A stretch of 5,069 nucleotides of DNA from Methanobacteriota archaeon (GTDB lineage: Archaea > Thermoplasmatota > Thermoplasmata > RBG-16-68-12): positions 1-5,069 of the forward strand of contig VBMC01000125.1 of NCBI GenBank assembly GCA_005879015.1, written 5' to 3'. Below are positions 1 through 5,069 of the stretch, piece by piece. The translations under genes were made by a program, and so were the position numbers. Every line of letters begins with the position of its first letter. The stretch's first letter is position 1. Below the pieces are notes generated by a model, which was not told the DNA's origin, did no database searches, and saw nothing but the letters and a program-made list of their open reading frames with translations.

Positions 1-2
1 CG

Positions 3-1172
3 AGCGACTCGATCTACTTCCGAACCTTTGACGTCCCGGAGAATCCGCAGGTCCTCTTTGGCGTCATGCTCGTCGCGTGCTACGCGATCTCGCGACTCCA
101 GGAGGGCGCGTACCAGCGGTTCCGGGGTTCGCATCCCGCCGAATATCGTCCCGCTGTGTACCGGGCGAAGTGGCTTCATCGGGCCGGCAAAGCGGGCATC
201 GGGGTCCTCATCCTCTTCTACTTCGTCCCGACCGCGTTATGGGTCATCGGCATCCGCGCCGTCATCACCGGTTTGATCTACTGGATCCTCTCCCTGACCC
301 TGGTCCTGATGCTCGGCTTCGTGACTCGGACGTACTACAAGCAACATCTCAGGGAGGCGCCGCCGACGGTCGTCGAGGAGGAGGTAACCGTCGTCCGGAA
401 GATCATTTCACCGGCACCGCCGGCGGAGGCGGCCCCGGTCGTCGGTCATTGCACCCATTGCCTGAAGGAGATCCATGAATCGGATCGCACGTATCGTTGT
501 ACGTGCGGAGCCTTGTTCCATTTCAGCTGCGCATCCGGCCTGATGCGTTGTCCGAACTGCCGGAAGCCGATCGCCGCCGGGGTCCTGAGCGAACGCAAAC
601 AGGTCTCCCTTCGATGCGAGTCGTGCGGCGAGTTGCAGACCGTTTTCGAAGGGACGGACCCGCGGGCCTTGACCTGCGCGAACTGCGGCGGACGGTTGCG
701 TCATCTCGACGTGGGGAAGCGCTACCTGATCGTCGCAAACAATCCCGCGATCGCGATTACGTGGATGCGAGACCTGGTCAAAGGGGGCAAGCCCGCGTTG
801 ATCATGACCCACGCGGCTCCGGAGCGGCTGCGTCTTGAATTCGGCGTGAAGAAGGCACCGATCGTCCAGATATCCGACAGGGCCTCCGGGGCCATCGCGC
901 CGAAGGACCTCGATCCTGCGGGGCTGCGGGCGATCCTGCCCTTCGCGCGCGAAGGGAAAGGAGGCGCGATCCTCTACGACGGGCTGGACGAGGTGATCGC
1001 GGAAGGCTCCCTCGCGGACGTCATCCGATTCCTCAGGAAGGCGAACGACATGGCCTTCGTCCACGGGGTGACGGTGATCGCTCGCGTCACGCCCGGTCGT
1101 TTGGCGGACGCGGACCTAAAGCGACTCAACGGGGAGTTCGACGAATACCTCGATCTGTCGGCCCAGCTATGA
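3..1172 (+). CDS. Membrane-anchored zinc-finger protein with C-terminal DUF835 domain (5' end missing)
   Basis: The frame is open to the left edge, so the true start lies outside the window. The first in-window ATG (66) falls inside a hydrophobic stretch and is unlikely to be the start. Residues below are counted from that Met. A membrane helix runs from about -5 to 11, and two more lie near 44-63 and 66-86. A linker rich in Pro, Glu and Val follows (97-127). Next comes a cysteine/histidine cluster, C129-x2-C132, C145-x-C147, H152-x2-C155, C162-x2-C165, in the order of a RING/PHD-type (C4HC3) finger. A zinc ribbon has C184-x2-C187 and C204-x2-C207. Residues about 217-365 look like DUF835, beginning GKRYLIVANN and containing ILYDGLDEVI. 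DUF835 has no settled biochemical role; it is common in euryarchaeal signalling-type proteins, so sensing or protein-protein interaction is inference. The stop is TGA, 6 bp from the convergent UbiX gene. Family call is firm for DUF835 and moderate for the exact finger class. Confidence 0.87.
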   Translation, partial: SDSIYFRTFDVPENPQVLFGVMLVACYAISRLQEGAYQRFRGSHPAEYRPAVYRAKWLHRAGKAGIGVLILFYFVPTALWVIGIRAVITGLIYWILSLTLVLMLGFVTRTYYKQHLREAPPTVVEEEVTVVRKIISPAPPAEAAPVVGHCTHCLKEIHESDRTYRCTCGALFHFSCASGLMRCPNCRKPIAAGVLSERKQVSLRCESCGELQTVFEGTDPRALTCANCGGRLRHLDVGKRYLIVANNPAIAITWMRDLVKGGKPALIMTHAAPERLRLEFGVKKAPIVQISDRASGAIAPKDLDPAGLRAILPFAREGKGGAILYDGLDEVIAEGSLADVIRFLRKANDMAFVHGVTVIARVTPGRLADADLKRLNGEFDEYLDLSAQL

Positions 1173-1178
1173 TGTAGC

Positions 1179-1760
1179 TTATTCCGGGAGACCGGTCCAT
1201 CGTACGCCGATCGCGTGCTCGACCCCGAGATGGTCCAGGATCCGGGCGACGATGAAGTCGACCAAGTCCGAGATCCGTTTCGGTCCCCCGTAGAAGCCCG
1301 GCGAGGCGGGAAGGATGACGACCCCGAGACGGGCCAGGCTCAGCTGATTCTCGAGTGCGATGGCGCTCGACGGCGTCTCTCGGGGTACGAGGATGAGGGG
1401 ACGGCGCTCTTTGAGTGCCACGGCCGCAGCCCGCGTAACCAGGTTGTCCGCGATCCCGCTCGCGATCTTCGCCAGGGTCGTCCCGCTGCATGGCACGACG
1501 ACCAGGGCTCGAAAGAGATGCGATCCTGATGCCGGAGGCGCGGCGAAGTCCTCTCCTCGATAGAGCGTCCCCGCGGGACCGACGAACTCCTTCACGGAGA
1601 GGCCCGTCTCGATCTCGATGACCGCGGACGCATCCTTAGTGACGATCACATCCGTGCGGTCTCCGAGGAGTTCGATGAGACGCCTGGCATACTCGACACC
1701 GGAAGCTCCGGTGACGGCGACTAGAAATCGCGATTCCGGATCCACGGGAGAGGGAGACAT
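1179..1760 (-). CDS. ubiX: UbiX-family flavin prenyltransferase
   Basis: Predicted 193-residue flavoprotein joining dimethylallyl phosphate to FMN to give prenylated FMN, the cofactor of UbiD-family decarboxylases. Seen in the sequence: N-terminal beta strand and FMN-binding loop VAVTGASG (14-21), PCSGTTLAKIASG (90-102), DNLVTRAAAV (105-114), KERRP (117-121), RETP (127-130) with the conserved active-site glutamate, and FYGGPKRISDLVDF (156-169), whose Tyr matches the conserved phosphate-binding Tyr. Length matches bacterial UbiX (about 190). The ATG at 1760 was chosen because homology starts about 10 residues later. An ATG at 1835 would add 25 residues with no family resemblance and would run through the intergenic inverted repeat. 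No strong ribosome binding site precedes either. In archaea prenyl-FMN serves, for example, anhydromevalonate phosphate decarboxylase of a modified mevalonate route; which UbiD partner is used here cannot be seen. The gene is divergent from the GNAT gene and convergent with the DUF835 gene. Confidence 0.93.
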   Translation of the reverse strand: MSPSPVDPESRFLVAVTGASGVEYARRLIELLGDRTDVIVTKDASAVIEIETGLSVKEFVGPAGTLYRGEDFAAPPASGSHLFRALVVVPCSGTTLAKIASGIADNLVTRAAAVALKERRPLILVPRETPSSAIALENQLSLARLGVVILPASPGFYGGPKRISDLVDFIVARILDHLGVEHAIGVRWTGLPE

Positions 1761-1810
1761 CGAAGCCAAATGAAGATTCCGCGGAGTCCGCTCCGGATTG
1801 GGACTCGAAT

Positions 1811-1828
1811 CAACCTTGTTTAAGGTTG
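1811..1828. repeat. Perfect inverted repeat in the divergent ubiX/GNAT promoter region
   Basis: The sequence reads CAACCTT-GTTT-AAGGTTG: two perfect 7-base arms around a 4-base centre. It lies in the roughly 90 bp between the chosen starts of two divergent genes. Its AT-rich middle is the only TATA-like element there, so a bound dimeric regulator would block TBP. An operator is an inference; a small RNA hairpin or chance are alternatives. Confidence 0.5.
1817..1824 (+). promoter_or_regulatory. Possible TATA box for the GNAT gene
   Basis: The AT-rich element TGTTTAAG is centred about 32 nt before the GTG at 1853. Archaeal TATA boxes sit about 26 nt before the transcript start, so a transcript would begin a few bases before the GTG, nearly leaderless. 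Read on the other strand, the same element could serve ubiX with a leader of roughly 35 nt. The match to the consensus is weak. Confidence 0.35.
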
Positions 1829-1852
1829 CCTTCATTCCCGCAAAGGGTTAAC

Positions 1853-2395
1853 GTGGCTCCTCAATCTGGCGGCGTGGTCCGAACGGTCGTCCGCACGGCC
1901 ACCGGGAAGGATCTCGATCTTCTCGTCCGCCATCGTCGGTTGATGTGGGAGTCGATCGCGAACTTTTCGATTCGTGATCATGACGCGGCGGATGCGGTTT
2001 ACCGTCGATGGGCGCGCGATCGTATGCGTTCGCGACGCTTCGTAGGGTTCATCGTCGAGATCGGCGGCGAGCCGGTCGCGAGCGGCTGCGTGTGGATCAT
2101 GGATGTCCAGCCAAGACCGGGTCGAAGCGGGACGGCCGCCGCGTATCTCCTCTCGATGTTCACCGAGCCGGACCATCGCCGTGAGGGCCACGCGACCCGG
2201 ATTGTTCGCGTGGCGATCCGGTGGGCCAGGTCTCGCGGCATTCCGATCATGCTGTTGCACGCCTCGGATTTTGGCGAACCAATCTATCGTCGCCTGGGAT
2301 TCGAGGGGACGAGGGAGATGCGCCGATCGCTTGTTCGCGCCCCCCGCCACAAGGCCCGCTCCTCCCGGAAAACCTCGCCTCGGGCAACGCACTGA
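1853..2395 (+). CDS. GNAT-family N-acetyltransferase
   Basis: Predicted 180-residue acetyl-CoA-dependent acetyltransferase; the substrate cannot be told. The fold starts at about residue 11 (TVVRTATGKDLDLLVRHR, typical beta1/alpha1). A central strand pair follows (63-84, FVGFIVEIGGEPVASGCVWI). Motif A, the acetyl-CoA pyrophosphate loop, is about 100-115 (LSMFTEPDHRREGHATR), matching R-x-x-G-x-A. Motif B is about 133-152 (LLHASDFGEPIYRRLGFEG), with the common Y-x-x-L-G-F ending. The last 20 residues are rich in Arg, Lys, Ser and Thr and lie beyond the usual fold. GTG at 1853 was chosen because it sits just before the conserved start, about 30 nt after a TATA-like element and shortly after an AAAGGG stretch. 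A TTG at 1826 in the same frame would add nine residues but overlaps the inverted repeat. The S19e operon follows after 77 bp with its own promoter, so joint transcription is not required. Confidence 0.85.
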   Translation: MAPQSGGVVRTVVRTATGKDLDLLVRHRRLMWESIANFSIRDHDAADAVYRRWARDRMRSRRFVGFIVEIGGEPVASGCVWIMDVQPRPGRSGTAAAYLLSMFTEPDHRREGHATRIVRVAIRWARSRGIPIMLLHASDFGEPIYRRLGFEGTREMRRSLVRAPRHKARSSRKTSPRATH

Positions 2396-2422
2396 ACCGC
2401 GACTCGGAGGGAGCACGCAAGC

Positions 2423-2449
2423 CTTCATATACGACCTTGATTTATGAAG
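2423..2449. repeat. Spaced inverted repeat upstream of S19e
   Basis: CTTCATA (2423-2429) and TATGAAG (2443-2449) are perfect 7-base inverted copies separated by 13 bases. Each half overlaps an AT-rich, TATA-like element, and the half-site centres are 20 bp apart, about two helical turns. It may be an operator for the ribosomal-protein operon or only two similar AT-rich elements in opposite orientation; sequence alone does not decide. Confidence 0.4.
2440..2447 (+). promoter_or_regulatory. Likely TATA box of the S19e operon
   Basis: The element ATTTATGA is centred about 29 nt before the ATG at 2473. With the usual archaeal distance of about 26 nt, the transcript would start within a few bases of the ATG, a leaderless or nearly leaderless mRNA. 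This agrees with the lack of a Shine-Dalgarno sequence close to that ATG. A second candidate, TTCATATAC at 2424-2432, would give a leader of about 19 nt. Confidence 0.5.
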
Positions 2450-2472
2450 CCCGAATCCTCCGAGCGCTACCG

Positions 2473-2937
2473 ATGACGACCGCATATGATGTGCCTCCGT
2501 CCCTCTTGATCGAGCGACTCAAAGACCGCTTGCAGAAAGAGGGCAAGATCAAGCCGCCGGAGTGGGCGCCGTTCGCTCGGACTGGAGTGCACACGGAGAA
2601 GGCTCCGGTGCAGCCGGACTGGTGGTACCGCCGCGTCGCCGCCGTCTTGCGAAAAGTCTACTTGCACGGTCCGGTCGGCACGTCGCGCCTCGCCGCGGAA
2701 TTCGGCGGCCGTCGGGATGACGGGTCGGCTCCCTACCATCCGCGAAAGGGCTCCCGGTCCATCGCGCGCGAGGCGATGCAGCAACTCGAGTCGCTCGGTC
2801 TCCTGTCGAAGACGGAGAAGAAGGGCCGGTCGATCAGCGCCCAGGGCCGCAAACTCCTCGATTCCCTCTCCCACGAGATCCTCCTGGAACTCGCGAAGAC
2901 GAATCCGGAACTCGCCAAATATGCGGGAGGCGCCTGA
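2473..2937 (+). CDS. rps19e: 30S ribosomal protein S19e
   Basis: A 154-residue small-subunit ribosomal protein found only in archaea and eukaryotes, located in the 30S head; the yeast and human homologues are needed for late small-subunit maturation. Family marks: the start MTTAYDVPPSLLIERL, KIKPPEWAPFARTGVHTEKAP (25-45), the DWWYRRVAAVLRKVYLHGPVG stretch (49-69), YHPRKGSRSIAREAMQQLE (88-106) and the C-terminal SAQGRKLLD (122-130). Length fits archaeal members (about 150). The frame stays open to about 2221, but that part is the shadow of the GNAT gene; the ATG at 2473 fits the conserved N-terminus and the promoter spacing. It is the first gene of the operon, and the PDCD5-like gene starts 4 nt after its stop. 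Confidence 0.97.
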   Translation: MTTAYDVPPSLLIERLKDRLQKEGKIKPPEWAPFARTGVHTEKAPVQPDWWYRRVAAVLRKVYLHGPVGTSRLAAEFGGRRDDGSAPYHPRKGSRSIAREAMQQLESLGLLSKTEKKGRSISAQGRKLLDSLSHEILLELAKTNPELAKYAGGA

Positions 2938-2941
2938 CGGC

Positions 2942-3277
2942 ATGGCGATGGACGACGACGAACTCGAGGCGATTCGCCGGAAGAAGCTCGCCGAGCTCCA
3001 ACAGTTCCAGGGCCAGGCCGCGGCGGAGCAGCAATACCGCGACCAGGTCCAGGCCCAGCGGCAGACGATCCTGCGCCAGATCCTGACGCCGGAGGCGCGG
3101 GAACGACTCGGCCGCATTGAGCTCGCCTATCCCGAGCTGAAGGAGAACATCGAGAACCAGCTCATCCAGTTGGCGCAGAGCGGGCGCGTGCAACGGCAGA
3201 TCGACGATCCGACCCTGCGACAGATCCTCGAGCGCGTGATCCCAAAGCGGCGGGACATCAAGATCGAGAGGCGTTGA
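2942..3277 (+). CDS. DNA-binding protein of the PDCD5 (TFAR19) family
   Basis: A 111-residue small basic protein, mostly helical. Family marks are an acidic start followed by ELEAIRRKKLAELQ (7-20), a Gln/Ala-rich helix (21-40), ILRQILTPEARERLGRIELA (43-62), PELKENIENQLIQLAQSGR (64-82) and a charged tail with RRDIKIERR (103-111). Archaeal members form a helix bundle and bind DNA; human PDCD5 is linked to apoptosis and to the CCT chaperonin, so the archaeal role remains open. The chosen ATG (2942) follows GGGAGG at 2925-2930 by 11 nt. An in-frame ATG at 2921 would overlap the end of S19e and lacks that site; ATG 2948 is a further alternative. Placement directly after S19e is a common archaeal arrangement and suggests co-expression with ribosomal proteins. 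Confidence 0.95.
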   Translation: MAMDDDELEAIRRKKLAELQQFQGQAAAEQQYRDQVQAQRQTILRQILTPEARERLGRIELAYPELKENIENQLIQLAQSGRVQRQIDDPTLRQILERVIPKRRDIKIERR

Positions 3278-3280
3278 GCG

Positions 3281-3436
3281 ATGGCGAAGAACAAGCCGTA
3301 CGCGAAGAAGCTCCGCTTAATGAAGGCCGTCAAATCGAATCGGCGTGTGCCCGCGTGGGTCATCCAACGGACGAAGCGGAACTTCACCCGCCATCCGAAG
3401 AAGCGGTCGTGGCGCCGCAACAAGCTGAAGGCGTGA
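3281..3436 (+). CDS. rpl39e: 50S ribosomal protein L39e
   Basis: A very small (51-residue), extremely basic large-subunit protein that lines the lower part of the peptide exit tunnel in archaeal and eukaryotic ribosomes. The translation begins [20 protein letters not shown], and the family core [20 protein letters not shown] (22-41) and SWRRNKLKA (43-51) are clear. Archaeal L39e is normally about 50 residues, so it is complete. The ATG comes 3 nt after the PDCD5-like stop, and GAGG at 3268-3271 stands 9 nt before it, inside the preceding gene. Tight spacing implies translational coupling. Confidence 0.97.
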   Translation: MAKNKPYAKKLRLMKAVKSNRRVPAWVIQRTKRNFTRHPKKRSWRRNKLKA

Positions 3437-3440
3437 GGCC

Positions 3441-3704
3441 ATGGCCGAGCAGGAAGAAGAGCGCATCATGGTGGTGCCCCTTCGCAAGGCGTGGGCCGCC
3501 AGCCGCACGGATCGGACACCGCGGGCCGTCAAGGCGATCCGCGAGCACGTGAAGCAGCATCTCAAGCCGGACCGGATCTTCATCGACGACGTGCTGAACG
3601 AATACCTGTGGAAGCAGGGTCGCGAACACCCGCCCCGACGCATCCGCATCAAGGCGATCAAATTCGAAGACGGCTCCGCCGTCGTTTCTCTCCCGGAGGA
3701 TTGA
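3441..3704 (+). CDS. rpl31e: 50S ribosomal protein L31e
   Basis: An 87-residue large-subunit protein lying at the rim of the peptide exit tunnel, where in eukaryotes it helps form the docking site for nascent-chain factors. Family marks: ERIMVVPLRKAWAASRTDR (7-25), TPRAVKAIREHVKQH (26-40), DRIFIDDVLNEYLWKQG (44-60) and IRIKAIKFEDGSAVVSL (68-84), i.e. the usual alpha/beta fold. Length matches archaeal members. The ATG is 4 nt after the L39e stop; GAAGG at 3427-3431, 9 nt upstream, is the best-placed binding site, while GTGAGG overlapping the stop is too close. L39e-L31e-aIF6 is a widely conserved archaeal gene string. Confidence 0.97.
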   Translation: MAEQEEERIMVVPLRKAWAASRTDRTPRAVKAIREHVKQHLKPDRIFIDDVLNEYLWKQGREHPPRRIRIKAIKFEDGSAVVSLPED

Positions 3705-3713
3705 GGGACCCGT

Positions 3714-4367
3714 TTGCTTCGGCGCCTGGAGGTCGCGGGCAACCCCTACGTGGGGGTTTTCTGCGCGGCGAACGACGAACGGCTGATCATCGCATCGGAC
3801 GTCCCGAAGTCCGCGATCCGTCATCTCGAAGGGGCTCTTGAGGCCACCCCGGTCGTCACCCACGTGGCCCACTCGACCGTCGTCGGTTCGTTGATCGCAA
3901 TGAACTCCAAGGGGATCCTCGCGTCTCCGTTCATCGAGGAAGACGAGATCGAAAGGATCGGCGACGGCGTCTATCCGCTCCCGCACCGACTGAGCGCCGT
4001 CGGCAACAACGTGCTCTGCAACGACCAGGGAGCCGTGGTCCATCCCGGGTACGACGACGAGGCGATGGACGTCATCCAGGAGGTCCTCGGAGTGCCCGTG
4101 GTCCGCGGGACCATCGCGGGGATCCGGACCGTCGGCGCGGTGGCGGTCGCGACGAACAAAGGCGCGGTGTGCCATCCGCACGCGCGGCCCGCGGAGATGG
4201 ACCTCCTGAAATCCGCGTTGCGAGTGCCCGTCATGATCACGACCGCGAACTACGGTGCCGCCCAGGTCGGTGCGTGCATCGTCGCGAATTCGCATGGAGC
4301 CGTCGTCGGCGCGCGTACGACGCCCATCGAACTCGGCCGCATCGAAGAGGGCCTCGGACTCTTCTGA
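3714..4367 (+). CDS. eif6: Translation initiation factor 6 (aIF6), ribosome anti-association factor
   Basis: A 217-residue protein that binds the 50S face contacting 30S and blocks premature subunit joining; in eukaryotes eIF6 is released by SBDS and the EFL1 GTPase, and archaea have an SBDS homologue. The sequence shows the five-fold repeated pentein pattern, with related segments at GNPYVGVFCAANDERLIIA (9-27), VVGSLIAMNSKGILASP (56-72), GNNVLCNDQGAVVHP (97-111), TVGAVAVATNKGAVCHP (139-155) and QVGACIVANSHGAVVGA (184-200). Length is normal (about 220). The start is TTG at 3714, since MLRRLEVAGNPYVGVF matches archaeal N-termini; GAGGG at 3703-3707, beginning in the L31e stop codon, lies 6 nt before it. 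The next gene has its own promoter, so aIF6 is probably last in the operon. Confidence 0.97.
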   Translation: MLRRLEVAGNPYVGVFCAANDERLIIASDVPKSAIRHLEGALEATPVVTHVAHSTVVGSLIAMNSKGILASPFIEEDEIERIGDGVYPLPHRLSAVGNNVLCNDQGAVVHPGYDDEAMDVIQEVLGVPVVRGTIAGIRTVGAVAVATNKGAVCHPHARPAEMDLLKSALRVPVMITTANYGAAQVGACIVANSHGAVVGARTTPIELGRIEEGLGLF

Positions 4368-4398
4368 GTTTTGTCCATTCGCCAATCGCTAAAGAAGA

Positions 4399-4410
4399 TT
4401 GATATATTGA
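4399..4410 (+). promoter_or_regulatory. TATA box of the DUF373 gene
   Basis: The element TGATATATTG (4400-4409) is the clearest TATA box in the window and is preceded by a purine-rich AAAGAAG (4391-4397) where the TFB recognition element would lie. Its centre is about 27 nt before ATG 4432, so transcription should begin close to that codon. A short GTTTTG just after the aIF6 stop (4368-4373) may be where the upstream operon ends. Confidence 0.6.
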
Positions 4411-4431
4411 GGGACGACTAGAGGCATGTCG

Positions 4432-5069
4432 ATGAAAATCCTCGTCCTCTGCGTGGACCGGGACGACGATATCGGCGTCAAGACCGGGATCAGGGCGCCC
4501 CTCGTCGGCCGGGAGGACAACCTTGCCGCAGCGACGAAGCTCGGCCTGGCCGACCCCGAGGATTCCGACGTGAACGCGCTCCTGAGCGCGGTGTCGACGT
4601 ACGACAGCCTCGTGAAGGAGGGCCAGGACGCCGAGATCGCCACCATTTGCGGGGACGTGCGCGTCGGCCCGACCTCCGACCTGATCCTCACGCAGCAGCT
4701 CGACCAGGTGCTCGAGGAAGTCCGACCTGATCGGGTGTTCCTCGTCTCCGACGGTGCGGAGGACGAGGCGTTCGCCCCCATCGTCGGCTCCCGGATCCGG
4801 GTCGACCATGTCCGTCGTGTGTACGTGCGGCAGACGCCCACCGCGGAGTCCCTCTACTACGCCCTCGGACGGCAGCTGAAGAACCCGAAGGTCCGCCGGA
4901 AGATCGTGGCGCCGCTTGGGTTCGTCCTCTTGCTCTTCGGGGCGATCTGGCTCGCCGTCCCGAACGCCGCCCCGGCGCTCGTGTTGAGCCTCGCGGGGCT
5001 GTACCTGCTCATGATCTCTCTGCCGTTCCAAAGCGTGGGCGACGTGTTCGACAAGGCCGGTCGAGTGTA
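4432..5069 (+). CDS. DUF373 family membrane protein (3' end missing)
   Basis: The first 212 residues of a protein that runs off the right edge. The N-terminal soluble domain carries the DUF373 signature: LVLCVDRDDDIGVKTGI (4-20), APLVGREDNLAAATKLGLADPEDSDVNAL (22-50), the SLVKEGQDAEIATICGD stretch (59-75) and RVFLVSDGAEDEA (101-113). Two hydrophobic helices follow at about 158-176 and 178-197; full family members are longer with several membrane helices. The acidic DRDDDIG and DPEDSD clusters suggest metal or nucleotide binding, but no activity is established for the family. The ATG at 4432 was chosen because GAGG at 4421-4424 lies 7 nt before it, the TATA box is about 27 nt before it, and the conserved region starts at once; ATG 4426 in the same frame would add only Met-Ser. 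It follows the aIF6 operon on the same strand but has its own promoter. The family is almost confined to archaea. Confidence 0.93.
   Translation, partial: MKILVLCVDRDDDIGVKTGIRAPLVGREDNLAAATKLGLADPEDSDVNALLSAVSTYDSLVKEGQDAEIATICGDVRVGPTSDLILTQQLDQVLEEVRPDRVFLVSDGAEDEAFAPIVGSRIRVDHVRRVYVRQTPTAESLYYALGRQLKNPKVRRKIVAPLGFVLLLFGAIWLAVPNAAPALVLSLAGLYLLMISLPFQSVGDVFDKAGRV

Noticed and set aside
1..10. The 10-base string CGAGCGACTC occurs at 1-10 and again at 2511-2520
   Set aside because: Ten bases of GC-rich coding sequence in different contexts; expected by chance and not flanked by further similarity.
1532..1544. Shared GCCGGAGGCGCGG string near 1532 and near 3088
   Set aside because: A GC-rich coincidence inside two unrelated coding regions on opposite strands; no extended repeat.
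1781..1791. Small palindrome GCGGA-G-TCCGC between ubiX and the GNAT gene
   Set aside because: The arms are only five GC-rich bases with a one-base centre, common in such DNA and not at a promoter distance that makes sense.
1761..1835. 25-residue N-terminal extension of UbiX starting at 1835
   Set aside because: It does not resemble UbiX N-termini, which begin shortly before the VAVTGASG strand-loop, and it would put the inverted repeat inside coding sequence. A real longer form cannot be fully excluded.
2221..2472. N-terminal extension of S19e by 84 codons
   Set aside because: S19e homologues begin at the ATG at 2473; the extension is the out-of-frame GNAT sequence and crosses the promoter region.
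1832..2485. Open minus-strand frame opposite the GNAT gene, which could have been read as an extra divergent gene
   Set aside because: No family resemblance and a shadow-like composition; the plus-strand frame has clear GNAT motifs.
3384..4385. Long open frame (about 333 codons) on the minus strand opposite L31e and aIF6
   Set aside because: It is antisense to two certain genes, its translation is dominated by Arg, Asp, Gly and His as expected of a GC-rich shadow frame, and no family pattern is visible.
4237..5031. Open minus-strand frame opposite the DUF373 gene
   Set aside because: The plus strand carries the unmistakable DUF373 signature; the minus-strand translation is low-complexity Arg/Glu/Asp/Gly with no recognisable domain.

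Overview
The window is archaeal chromosome. It carries S19e, L39e and L31e, which are ribosomal proteins found only in archaea and eukaryotes, together with a PDCD5-family DNA-binding protein and the ribosome anti-association factor aIF6. It also has a DUF373 membrane protein and a DUF835 protein, both typical of Euryarchaeota and relatives. High GC content, a DUF835 protein with membrane and zinc-finger segments, AT-rich TATA-like boxes and mixed Shine-Dalgarno/leaderless starts together suggest a high-GC member of Thermoplasmatota. That lineage call is an inference, not proven here.

Layout. (1) 3-1172, plus strand: the 3' part of a gene cut by the left edge, encoding transmembrane helices, a RING/PHD-like zinc finger, a zinc ribbon and a C-terminal DUF835 domain. 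(2) 1179-1760, minus strand: a UbiX-family flavin prenyltransferase, convergent with the first gene across only 6 bp. (3) 1761-1852: a divergent intergenic region holding a perfect 7-4-7 inverted repeat that overlaps the only AT-rich, TATA-like element there. (4) 1853-2395, plus strand: a GNAT acetyltransferase with a basic tail. (5) 2396-2472: a short promoter region. (6) 2473-4367, plus strand: a tight five-gene translation operon, S19e - PDCD5-like - L39e - L31e - aIF6, with gaps of 3 to 9 nt. (7) 4368-4431: a second promoter region with a clear TATA box. (8) 4432-5069, plus strand: a DUF373 membrane protein cut by the right edge.

The operon makes one small-subunit protein, two large-subunit proteins located near the peptide exit tunnel, and the factor that keeps new 50S subunits from joining 30S too early. 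It is therefore a ribosome-biogenesis unit, and PDCD5 is its usual partner in archaea. UbiX supplies prenylated FMN to UbiD-family decarboxylases, none of which lies in the window. I see no mobile element, CRISPR array, tRNA or rRNA. Most of the window is ordinary core genome. The least explained parts are the zinc-finger/DUF835 membrane protein and the two inverted repeats in promoter regions.
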